NCBI GenBank assembly: GCA_012861695.1
Contig: JAAOOA010000026.1
Span: forward strand, 7,968,661 to 8,032,660
Reading direction: 5' to 3'
Length of the DNA stretch: 64,000 nt
From: Trematomus loennbergii
Taxonomy: Eukaryota > Chordata > Actinopteri > Perciformes > Nototheniidae
Positions within the stretch are counted from its first letter, which is position 1. Every line of letters starts with the position of its first letter. Position numbers and translations under genes: made by a program. The notes beneath the pieces are model-generated. The model was not told the origin of the DNA. It saw nothing but the letters and a program-made list of their open reading frames with translations, and did not search any database. This document shows, in pieces, positions 27,030 to 38,018 of this stretch.

Positions 27030-27749
27030 ACTTTGAGCGTGTAATTCATGCCTTTGTTTCTACTCGTTTAGATTACTGTAATGCACTTTATGCCGGCCTA
27101 AACCAGACCACGCTGGCACGCCTGCAGCTGGTACAAAACGCTGCGGCTCGTCTGCTTACAGGAACCCGCAAGCATGAGCACATCACACCTATTCTGGCTT
27201 CCTCCTCTGGCTTCCCTCCCTGGCTTCCCTCCTCTGGCTTCCCTCCTCTGGCTTCCTGTCCATTTTAGAGTTCATTTTAAGATTCTATGGTTTGTTTTGA
27301 ATCGCTTAATGGGCCCCTCAGTACATCTCCGACCTCCTACCCCGACCTCAAGGGCTTTGAGGTCGGCTGATCAGCTGCTGCTGGTAGTCCCTAAAACAAG
27401 GGAAAAGACCAGGGGAGACCGAGCCTTCTCAGCGGTAGCCCCCAGTCTCTGGAACGACCTGCCCCCCCCCCCCCATGTCAAATTGTCGCCCACTCTTGAC
27501 GCTTTTAAGTCCCGCCTAAAGACCCACCTCTTTCCCCTCGCTTACGAGTCAGTCTGAGCTCTACCTATTCTATGCTTTTATTGTCTGTCCGTAGCATTTA
27601 TGTGCCTTGTATTTATTCTTATGTGTGCCTTTTATCTATTTGTGTAATATTATATTTTATTATAATGTTATGTTCATTGTGAAGCACTTTGGCAAACCCT
27701 CTGCTTTTAAAATGTGCTATATAAATAAAGTGGATTGGATTGGAGTCTA
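27030..27749 (+). mobile_element. 5'-truncated L2-type LINE, 3' end
   Basis: Translation of 27050-27170 reads RLDYCNALYAGLNQTTLARL and QLVQNAAARLLTG, the C-terminal reverse-transcriptase region of L2-type non-LTR retrotransposons. Frame 27174-27557 continues with LPVHFRVHFKILWFVLNRL, RSADQLLLVVPKTR, RGDRAFSAVAPSLWNDLP and FKSRLKTHLFPLAY. A 3' UTR follows, with GTGAAGCACTTTGG and TGCTATATAAATAAAGTGGATTGGATTGGA, the typical L2 3' end with a short repeat tail. A GGCTTCCCTCCTCT unit is duplicated about three times near 27200-27245, and a C-run lies at 27463-27476. It is dead on arrival: no endonuclease and almost no RT. Confidence 0.9.
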
Positions 27750-27762
27750 GAGAGTGTACAGA

Positions 27763-27792
27763 CCTGACTTCTCCAATATTGGAGAAGTCAGG
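27763..27792. repeat. 30-bp perfect palindrome
   Basis: Left half CCTGACTTCTCCAAT and right half ATTGGAGAAGTCAGG are exact reverse complements with no spacer. It starts 18 bp after the LINE tail. Confidence 0.95.
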
Positions 27793-29293
27793 TAATATAT
27801 TGTTGTTGTTATATTTCAGGGTTTTTAATGAACCCACATTGTTACTGTGCTTGTTTCTCCTCCCAGACTTATGTACTTTGACGTGTTGCCCCTTCTTCCT
27901 GTGCACAGTTTTTAATGAAGTAACACAGACTTGTCTTTTGTTGACACGGCTTCAAGAGAAATTGGGAGCGCTTGGTTTGATGCAAAGGAGCTCCCTGCTA
28001 ATTCAAACAAGGCAGCATCATTGTCAGCCCTAATGAGCAGAGAGTTTATATCAAGCTTTACTCCTCTAATTATTCTCTCTCAACCGCGACCCTCTAAACC
28101 AGTCCTCCAGTCCTGGTGTAGCTCTTCACGTTGACCCCCTTCTCTCTTCCCCGGCAGGTATATATATGCTCCCTCGTGGTCAAAGGTTACTGAGGCAATC
28201 AAACGCTGCACGAGCACATGCACACACACACACACGGCAGCAGCAGCCGCTTGAGTGACAGTCTAATTACCCGGTGTAAGAGAACCAAACCCCTCCGCTG
28301 TACCGCAGTTAACGGGATCAGAAGGCCACTTGTACTCATCCCACTCCCCCGATCCGCCTTTATGCATATTTCTCTTGTAAGCGCTGCTGTGTGTGTGTTT
28401 GTGAGTGTGTAGTTTAGAGAGAGGAAGATTGTTTCAAAGATGGTGGCTGATACACGAAAAGGTCGAGGGAAAGACTCAGGGTCTGGGCCTACAGATAAAG
28501 TAGAGCAGAGAGAGCGCAGCAAAAAGGGAATTGCTTTTGGTCACCGAGGGAATAAACCTTGTGTGTTGAGGTTAACTAGGATTACTTGTGTGTATGTGCG
28601 TGACAGAGAAAATGCTTTCTTTAATTTAGAGCTCTCGGTTCAGAGTAATTCAGTCAAGGTTAGATATCTGGATTGACATCCCACTCAGGTTACCCACACT
28701 GACTTTCAGCATGATAGAAATACTCTTTGAGCAAAATAATGCTTGTTATGTGTATTTATGTTCAAGATGTTTGCTAGAGGCTGCCAGAGAGTGAAGGTCT
28801 GAAGCAGAGGATCGGGTGTTTGAACAGCTGCAGTGGAGAGAGGTTGTGTGCTCTCTAAGAGGAGATAAAAAGAAAGATCTGTCAGCTGACCCTTTACTGT
28901 GACCTGAGACATTTCAAAGGGAGATTGACTTTTTTTTCTTCTACTGTACAGCACTTATGTGTTGACTTCCACTTAAACACTCCCTTCATCAACACTGCAT
29001 CCTGTGGCCTTGACGGAAATAGAAAAGCTTCAGTTTCCGTATGTTTTAGTATGACACCGTGACAACTGTTATGTAATTACTGAAAATTAAACTTGAAGTA
29101 ATTAAAGTAGTCTTCTGTAAAGCACAATCCACTGAATGCTGAATACACTTATCATTTCACCTGCTCGGAGTAAATTGTTTTTGTTTGCTTAGACTAGAGT
29201 GGAATAACTCAAACCAGTGGTAATTTGGGGAGATTCTGACCATCCTGGCCAAAGTTACAGAGGGGGTGCAGCCATAACCCAAGCCCTCTTTAA

Positions 29294-29644
29294 AGGGGCC
29301 CTATTATGCTTTTTGGGGTGTTCCCTTCCCTGTAGTGTGTTATACACGTTTGTGTGCATGTTAATGGTCTGCAAAGACATGACACGCCTCCATTGGACTC
29401 CTTTGTTTACTTCTGTAACAAGGGGGGACATCTCTAAGCGGTTGACCAATCACAACAGAGCTGGCCAGCTGACCAATCAGAGCAGACTGGGCTCTGGTTT
29501 CAGACAGAGGGTGAAAAGAGGTGCTGCAGCAAAGGCAGTATGAGACAAATAAAGAGCTTTTTGAACATTAAAGCATGTCAACATGTCACAGTAAAGACAC
29601 TACATACAAATATGAACCTGGAAATTAGCAAAATAGGGCCTCTT
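29294..29644 (+). mobile_element. T2/Kolobok-like MITE, copy B
   Basis: The left end TTAAAGGGGCCCTATTATGC matches the TTAAAGGRR edge of T2 MITEs. The right end, GCAAAATAGGGCCTC, is a worn inverted copy. The body contains TAGTGTGTTATACACG, GGTTGACCAATCACAACAG and CTGACCAATCAGAGCAGAC. This copy supplies the empty-site comparison used for the nested insertion at 47101-47770. Confidence 0.8.
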
Positions 29645-30514
29645 GTGTTGTTGGCAATGTAGGGAGAGCTTAACTTTGCAGTGCTGGGTGTTTTTATATT
29701 AGACATCAGATTAGGTGACTCAATGTTTTATCCCCATATTCATGTGTCCCTCAAAATATGATATCTGGGGTGTCACATGCACATGCTGACATCCATACAA
29801 ACTCTGTTATACAAACTCAGAGAAGAACACAAGAGACATACACTCATCTGTGTCCTTGATGATTGAGGGTTTTTATGTCAAGCAAAACTAATGTTCATAC
29901 ATTTTAAGGGCTTACACGCAGCTCTGCCTTGTTCCAGAGGTTCAACACACCACAGTACGCAGACATGTGAAGCCATTAGACCGCTCTGCAGGCCAGAGCC
30001 CACAGCTGGTCATTGGTCCCAGTGGAGACGGTCGTTATGGCCACTCCAACTCAATTATTGCATCTTAGTTAGGGTCCCAGTGAAATAATGATAAATATTC
30101 ATGCAGATTAACCAGAGAGCAGTGTGTGTGTCTGTGTGTGTAGCGAGTGCGCCTGTATAAATAAAAGTATTTTTTGGTAGATACAGGGAAGTAATAATAG
30201 AATAGCTACAAGAAATAACATGTCAGCTAACTGAAAGGCTAATTTGTGCAGTGTAAATGGCCAGAGGCTTAAGCTTCATGGATATAAACAGCTACTAAAT
30301 AACTAATTAAAAACAAAAATATAAAAAATACATTTTAGCACCTGAACCTTTCCTTCTCATTTATTTTCCCATTAATCATCTCACGACCCCTGAGATTGAT
30401 CTGGTAAGCCTTGGTTAACTGAACTAGCTTACTGTATATCATTTAAGCCTAGGTACAAACATCTCAATATATAGCAGCTACAGAACAACACTGAAATGTA
30501 GTTCTTACCTTTAA

Positions 30515-30892
30515 GGTGGGGTATAGGTCATTTTGGAGAAACCAGCTCGAGTGCGCGAGAATTTGAAAATACACAACCGGAAAGAATCTGCCACTTCCTT
30601 ACAGAGCCCCTCCTCCAACACACACGAACGCGCACATGACCAATGAGGGCACGGGATAAATGTGTGCAGAGATGGAAGGCTGACAGGCAGGTAGGCCATC
30701 CAGTTATTTTAGCCGGGCCGGCTAAAATGATTGGTCGTGCTTTTTACAGTACTACGGCTTCCACAGATGACATTTTTTTATGGATTTTTTGTCAAAGCAC
30801 TTAAGATATTCATTGCTATCGGGATGTTAAGAGCATTCTGGAATACAACAAGTGTATCTCGAGCCGGTTTCTCAAACTTACCTACCCTACCT
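30515..30892 (+). mobile_element. TTAA-flanked MITE, copy 2
   Basis: 378 bp, same family and orientation as 4167-4546, with TTAA at 30511-30514 and 30893-30896. The left terminus has drifted to GGTGGGGTATAGG. The right terminus CCTACCCTACCT is intact. Internal landmarks shared with copy 1 include AACACACACGAACGCGCACA and TTTTAGCCGGGCCGGCTAAA. The open frame across it (30511-30699, minus) is incidental. Confidence 0.9.
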
Positions 30893-33800
30893 TTAATGCA
30901 TCAGTCTTAACCATCAATTATAATCAGACTAGTCATGTGAAACATTTTATTTTTTGCTTTGGATACTTTTTGGCTGATAACACTTAAGTGCAATTTTTAA
31001 ATAAACATACCTTAAAAAAAGTATCTTCCCATTGTTGTAATGTGCATGTTGATGAACAGAATATGTTACCTCCCAGTCTTTAACACCAGCACTTAACTTT
31101 GAGATGGCTTTTTTGTACATATTGACTCAGTTTCACAGTTCAAATGATTTCTTCTACCAAACGACCTTTGTTTATTATTTGTGTGAGTTGATGTGTTTCC
31201 AGTTTGCTGTAAAGCTGCTTGCTCAGCAGCATTATTTCTCCGCTACAGTGCTTTACAGGCTGACTAGTCCATTAGACGAACTTGTTTGAATCACGTCTCC
31301 CTGCAAGATGAGAGAGCTGTTAATTCCCAGACTGTGAGTAACTGCACATTGCTGCAGAGGTCTGCTGGTTTACATTCACAGGGTTTGATCATACTTCACC
31401 CTGGTAATAAGGTGCATTCACTTCTACAAAGAGGCATCCTTGCAATACAGATTGCGGTTTTTAATGACTCCCTCAGACCCTCTCGCGCTCTTAAATAATG
31501 ATCTCACTCTCTGAGGTTTACAGCACACTGCTCACAACTCACACAGCGTGACGTTCTATCACCTACTGTGGGATAAGGGGGTATTGACTTGGCAAAATGA
31601 ACCCTCTTGTCTTTAGTGATGGCCAAGTGATGTCAGCACCACCTATTGTTCCTCAAAGACAATAATTCTTCCCCTAGTTTCACTCTGAGGATTGCACCAG
31701 TAAACTGTGGATCTTAAAGGATAAGGCTTATTTTCTGCAGTTGTGTTCTCGGTACACAACAAAAACAAACTCTCCACTATGCCCTAAATTAGCACGTTAT
31801 ACTTTACAGAGTTTACAGTAGTAACAGTGACATATACATACACAATGAAGCAAAAACGAACACAAATACAGGTTTTAAATGAAAAGCCAATTTTGACATC
31901 TGTAAATAGCTTGTAAGCTTTTTATAAATCTCAAGTGGATTTGTTAATGCTTCTATTTGACTAATTTAAAATGGAAATCTAAATCCATTTAGTGACAGCA
32001 ATGCAAAACCCATCCCCTCAGCATTTACACCATTCGATGATCAAGGACATTGAAATTAGCCGTAGCTAGTCTTGGTTATTCAAAGCATTATAGCAGTGTA
32101 TAAAGGTAAATATAATTAAAATGATATTTATTTCCAAATAACCTTGTGTGGATGCTTAAAGAAAGTAATATGTGGTCTTTGCTTGGGAATAAGAGCACTA
32201 CTGTAGGCTGTTTTCTATTTACCCTGATGTGTTCAAATGTCATCATAACCATTAGCAAAATGAAAACATAGGAACCAAGGTCTATCGTCTGTTAATACCA
32301 ACACTAAACTAGTATTGGGGCTTCCAACTAAATCGTTTTTAGACCAGAGCTAAAATGGTGTGATGCTTTGGGAATCCTTTTGTCAAATGAAGCCTAATGT
32401 AAGCTGTTATTGTTTGTTGGCTCCAGGCTTACAGGTGTGTCAGCCTCCTTCAATCTAGAACAAATCACTCAAGGCCACATCTCCCTCCACCTCCTCTACA
32501 CACTGTTGTCATCTGTTCAGTCACGAGCAACAGTGCTGAACAATAATAAGGTTCAATCCACTTTGTGTACAGATGAAATGAGAGAGAAGGTTCTTTGTGT
32601 TTTGAGGCAGATTGTCTGATTTGCAAAGACATCAATCTCCATCATGTCTGGTTTATGTGATCCTCTCTCACTCGTGCTCACCCTCTCTCTCTCCCGCCAC
32701 TTGTGTTGCCATCTGTTCTCGATTAATGTGAGTACGAGCAGTAATTGAAGCATCTGTTCATCCGGTGTGCATCCTTTCCTCTGACACTCCAACATATAGC
32801 ACCTCTCTCGCTACATCTCTCAATCTCTCCTTTCGTTTGCTTTCCATTATGTCTCTCTCATACACACTGCTTGGTCTGCTGCTGCAGTGTTTTCAGCTAG
32901 TAGGTTGGTCCACCACTTGGATCCAGACTGAAATATCTCAACAACTATGAGATGGATTTCCTTTGACATTTTGTTCAAACATTTGTTTTGCTCAGAGGAT
33001 AAATCCTATTGACTTTGGGGATCCCATTACTTTTCTACTTCTGCCACCACGACCATGGTCTTTTTGGTTTTGATTGAATTGTCTTACCTTATTTAATTGC
33101 GATTTGGTTAACATTCCCCCTAGAATTGATAAAAGTCAATCCATTTATAAAAAGGTGGACGACACCAGTGGGCAAAGCTGTTCTGATTGGGATCTTTTTA
33201 GGTTCCTCACTGTTATTGCATATTATTTAAAAAGCAGCTGCTTTACTCGACAACCACAACTCATCTTAGGGCCCATCTGCTTGCTTTTCACCTACATGTG
33301 GCAGCGGAGTCACCAGAAACAAGTGGAGCAACATCAACTGTACAACATTTCCACCACACGTATCCACAAAGATCCTCACCAGATGGTTATAAAAAGATTA
33401 TACCTAATGTATGGGCCATTATTTGGGGATTTTTAAGGATAATGACAGATCTGGAGCCACAATATAAAGATCCTCATCGCACAACAACCTCAGACTGTTA
33501 TATGAAGCCACATGGGAAAAGATGTAGACAATAGGCCTAATGAAGGTTGAAACACTCCCTATACAGAGACAAATTGAAACACATACCATTTTAGTTTGAA
33601 TTAGTTGGAGCTTGACTTTTTGAGTGAGAGCTTTAGTAAAGTAAGGCTATTTTTACAGATTTCTCTATGAAAACATTTACCTGTTGCCCAGTTAACCAAA
33701 GCAATACATGTGTGCTAAACACTGATCTGTAACTTGCTAGAAAGCTTCGTAATGCAGAGGGGAGCTGTAGATTCATCTGATTATTAACTGTGTGTACCAG

Positions 33801-36332
33801 CAATATCTGTCAAATTCCATTTATTACATTGTTATAATACACATATTCTTTAATGCTGCTTTAAAGTAGGCTATAGTAGTTTAGGTGTCTCCGTCAGCTT
33901 CAAATCAAGAGCTCCAAGGTATATTTGAACACAAAAAGGGGAAACATCAATAAATACACACAAATATAGGTACTGTACTGTAGATGCAAACACACTCACA
34001 CATACAATATACCCCAAGGATAAGTCTTGTCCTTTTTATTGATCACTTCACTTTCACTGACACAGACCTGTCAGCTGATAGTGAAGATGCTGTCTTACTA
34101 CTGGATTGGTAAACGGTGTAAAATACCTGCAAACAAGACGTGACTAGAGCAGTTTGTGAATAGACTCTAATCTGACAAGATGCTCCAGAACAACTGCTGA
34201 GAGGAAAGAAAAGTGTGTTTCTGTGTGTGTGGGGCAGTGTGAACTGTACCCCCTGTATGTGCTTAGCAGGCAGCGCAGACTGACTGAGCTAATAGGCAGG
34301 ATGTGTGTGAGCGGGAGGCTGGAAGAGGTGGGGAAGGCAGACTCTTCCTGCTGTCACTTTCTGTCTGGCTCTGGCATGTTTACACCCTTGATGGGCGGTA
34401 AAAAGCTCCAACACACACACACACACTCTCATAGTCTTACCTATTGTGCTGTACATTCAGTCAGACACAGTCATGCAGAGATAATTCCCGTCTCGCATTG
34501 ATTATAACTTCTCCTCCTCTGATGTAATCACCCTCATCTGACTGAAATTATCCTCCCGGAGCTTCGCCAATCAAGAATAGGACATGAATGCCTAAAAGAG
34601 AAACACTGCATCCTCCAAACGGGAGCCAAATCAGTGTGAGGGCGACAGATTTGAGGGGTAATGCTAAGTAGAGGTAGGCAGACAGGTGGGGTGTCCATAT
34701 GTCGCCCCGCTATCCCCCCCGCTGCTCCCTCTCCTGCCTGGATGGGGGTAAGAGGGCAGGCTGCTGTCTCTCTCTCCTCAGCATGGACACTTGGCATCAG
34801 TGCCGCGAGCTGAAAAAGAGCCGCCCTCCTGCATTTCAGCTATTGTTGAGTACTATAACTACTACTGCTTTACAATGGTGTTCTTTCTGTCAAAATGACA
34901 GTTATGTGTCTCATTTTTAAGGGGACCTCGACTGACTTTATACATTATATGCATTTAAGTGAGCTACTGTGAACAAAAGTAATCCAAAACCTTTTGTGTC
35001 TAGGCAGCTGTGTGAAGTCTGATAAATGTCCTTAAGCGATGTCACAGCACTAAGTCTTTAGAAAGTCAGGAAAGAAAAATCTGGTTGTGTGGACTCAGAA
35101 CGAGTTCACCCAGAACGTCCTCTTTGCTGCAGGCTTGAGGCTACATAAACTGCTACTGGAAAAGTAAACTTGAATTCATTTAACTGTGAGCGGTCGAGTT
35201 GTATTGTGGGTAATGTAGGGACCATGTCTTGAAAAATGAGAACAATGTGTGTTAGCACAAAGGTGATATCTCTGGTACTGTGGCATTGGTTAAGATCATG
35301 AGTCTGCAAATACTAAGGGCTATAGCTAAATATGTGGGGTAATCTCTTAGTGTTAAAGGTACAATTGTTTTATAGCATTAAAGGCTTTCAACATTCACAC
35401 ATAGACCTTTAGCATGCACACAATGCATTTTGGTGAAAAACACTCGACGTACAGTAAAGAACAAGGATTCTGTGTAACCCAACTTTTTACTTGTATTTAC
35501 TTCTGGTTTTCCAGACTAAGAGTTTAGTTGATTCTGATCTGAAGTCAAATCTTGTGATTTTTTTGTTGCACAGTGATCCCCCGTGTTTCAGCTTTATGGT
35601 TTTACAGGGTCCATCGCTTAGCGGTTGTTTGGAAGACAGCGTTGTTTGTTAGTAGGTTTGGCACTGTCCATATTACTGAATCTGATCGTGAGAGATTGAC
35701 AGACACAGAAACTGTATTCGGGGTCATCACTTGTTTGTACTACAGACAGCAGACAAATGAAAAGGCCAAAAGGTTTTAAATAAAGAGGGTTGTATTATCA
35801 CTGCTGCTTTGACTGATTTCTCTGTTTTTAAAGGGATATGACCCCAGCTGTAATCAGGAACCATTTATCCTCCTTTGTGTAAATCAACAGCGACATGACA
35901 CCGTGTCCTGCTCACATTCTGCTCCCAACACCAACACACCCAGGCTTAATGTATTAGATTAGGCTTGACCCCCGGCTCTATTCGTTTCAATGAAGCTGCC
36001 TGAAGACGAGGAGAAGGACAAAGACAGTGGCGGGAGCAGAAAGTGGCAGGCGGGACAGGAGAAGCTGTGTAATCTAATTCCGCTTCTCTTTGTCTTCAAA
36101 CACTCACTGTCATGACAGATTATGTTTAAATGGGAGGAGAGAGGGCAGGGTGATAAATGAGAGAGAAAAAGGGGGAGGAATTAGGGGAAGAGAGAGGGAG
36201 ACAGGACAATTAAGTTACAGTCTGTTCTGCAGAGAGAAGAAGAGAGGTGTGTTTGTGTGTGTCCTCCTCGTGAATTTAATGTCATGATTCATTGACTCCA
36301 ATGTTGCTGTGAAATGCACGAGGGATCCCAAT

Positions 36333-36366
36333 TGTGTGTGTGTGTGTGTGTGTGTGTGTTGTGTGT

Positions 36367-36465
<99 letters not shown>

Positions 36466-36492
36466 TGTGTGTGTGTGTGTGTGTTTGTGTTG

Positions 36493-36544
<52 letters not shown>

Positions 36545-36569
36545 TGTTGTGTGTGTGTGTGTGTGTGTG

Positions 36570-36609
<40 letters not shown>

Positions 36610-36614
36610 TGTTG
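36333..36614 (+). repeat. (GT)n microsatellite, heavily interrupted
   Basis: About 280 bp with at least nine single-base breaks (GG, TT, TTT). The interrupted motif GGTGTGTGTGTTG occurs at 36537 and 36602. The long Cys-Val and Thr-His frames in it are not genes. Confidence 0.97.
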
Positions 36615-36829
36615 GTTTCGGGCTGGGTTTCGCTTTGTCTCGCTGTCTCGCCGACCCGGAAACCACACCAGTAAGCCAGCTCACACTGTCCGCTCCTCGC
36701 AGCAGCGAGCCTCGCAACGTCCCGCCACGGCACTCAGACCCCACGCAGCATTCTCATCAGTTTGTCATTACTGGTGTCATTTTCTGGTTGCTAACGCCAT
36801 TGTAATACATAATCACTGATGTTCCGCTC

Positions 36830-37083
36830 TAACGGTGGTGGACTCATCAGAACAGAGTGGGCGAGCTGACCAATCAGAGCACAGTGGGCTCATAGGGAGG
36901 GGGGGGGGGGGGGGGGGGCAGGAGCTCCAACAAGCCGTTTAGGACAGAGATGAATACACATACTATACAGAGATGCTGTATGAGAAACCAATGTGAGTTT
37001 GGAAAATTGCACAATATAAATCTATTCTAGTAGACCTCAACAATGGAATTATGATCAGTAGAAATGGCCATGTCATGGGACCT
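36830..37083 (-). mobile_element. T2-like MITE fragment with G20 run
   Basis: The right end ATGGCCATGTCATGGGACC followed by TTAA (37084-37087) is a T2-type terminus in reverse. GAGCTGACCAATCAGAGCA links the body to copies A and B. The left terminus is not recognisable. A run of 20 G (36899-36918) lies inside. Such a run can form G-quadruplex structures, and its true length is uncertain. Confidence 0.6.
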
Positions 37084-37544
37084 TTAACTCAAAACATGAA
37101 AGTAAAAGTACTCACTGTGGAGTAAAATGTTTCCTGTCAGTGTTTACTACTTTATATGATGTATTCGGATTAATATTACTGCTGGTTTGTGTGTATTTTA
37201 TTGTGTATGTGGTATAGTTTGATCCACAGCATTGCACTTTGTTCTGTAAGATTATAACATGTAGCCATGTTGTGCTGTGAGAACCACATGCAGTATCTCA
37301 AAACATTTTCATCAGAAACAGCCTTTGTAATGATGCATTTTCAGCTGATCCAAGAGGTTCTTTAATAGTCTTTTTAGCTTATGAGGTAATGTTATTGTCT
37401 CAGCACATAAATGAACACTTCATCCATTCAAACAAGCTGGACAAGTAATAAAATATGTGATATAAAACTAACCAACAGCTGTTAGAGTTGAATTGTAAAG
37501 AGATAAAGTAGATGCATCTGCCATGAATACTAGCGTTATCAGTA

Positions 37545-37625
37545 GCTTAGCTCAGCTGTAGGGACTTGGCTTGAGAACCGAATTGTCGCTGGTTCAAGTC
37601 CCAAAGAGTGGAGTGTTCCTATTCC
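37545..37625 (+). mobile_element. tRNA-derived SINE head fragment
   Basis: TAGCTTAGCTCAGCTGTAGG resembles an A box and GCTGGTTCAAGTCCC is a good B box, 30-40 bp apart. The same start, TCAGTCTGTATGGGACTTGG, opens the fuller SINE at 39680-39990. I do not call a tRNA gene because no complete cloverleaf can be folded, and the sequence matches the SINE family. The 3' body is missing. Confidence 0.65.
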
Positions 37626-37871
37626 CTTATAAAAAATGCATGTGTGTATTACAACCTTATGTGTATAGGTCCTGTGCATGTGCCATTTCGTGATCTTCTT
37701 CTTTTAAAGCACATGTACCTGTTATTGTTAGTTATTGTTGAACATGGAACACACGCTTAGCTTCTGGCATGACTACAAATCAAGTCAGAATCCCTATCTT
37801 TTAGCCATAAAAAATTCAGAAGCAGATAAAAATGTAAAGATCTTGATTCACTTTCTTTCTTCTTCCTGCAG

Positions 37872-38018
37872 GCCTACTTTCGTCAGGGGGTTGCCCTGCA
37901 GTACCTGGGTCGTCATGCCGACGCCCTGGCAGCGTTCTCCTCCGGCCTCGCCCAGGACCCCAAGAGTCTCCAGCTGCTCGCGGCATGGTGGAGGCCGCCA
38001 TGAAATCACCCCTCAGAG
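37872..38018 (+). CDS. ttc28: ttc28 internal exon (AYFRQG exon), frame-broken by one missing base
   Basis: Acceptor TTCTTTCTTCTTCCTGCAG and donor GAG|GTAAGA are strong. It starts in phase 0 with AYFRQGVALQYLGRHADALA and FSSGLAQDPKSLQLL, a TPR repeat matching vertebrate TTC28 as I know it. After CTG CTC GCG the next codon should be GGC but only two of the three G remain near 37982-37983. As written, the frame then reaches TGA at 38001. Adding the single G returns the family reading (ATG GTG GAG GCC GCC ATG AAA) and phase 1 at the donor, exactly what the next exon needs. TTC28 is a large TPR protein reported at the spindle midzone and midbody. The protein role is family knowledge, the frame loss is seen, and its cause is inferred to be an assembly error. 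Confidence 0.92.

Noticed and set aside
27174..27557. 127-residue open frame as a possible gene
   Set aside because: It is the C-terminus and edge of an L2-type reverse transcriptase in a truncated LINE copy.
37545..37625. tRNA gene
   Set aside because: A and B boxes are present, but no complete cloverleaf. It matches the head of a fish SINE found again at 39680.
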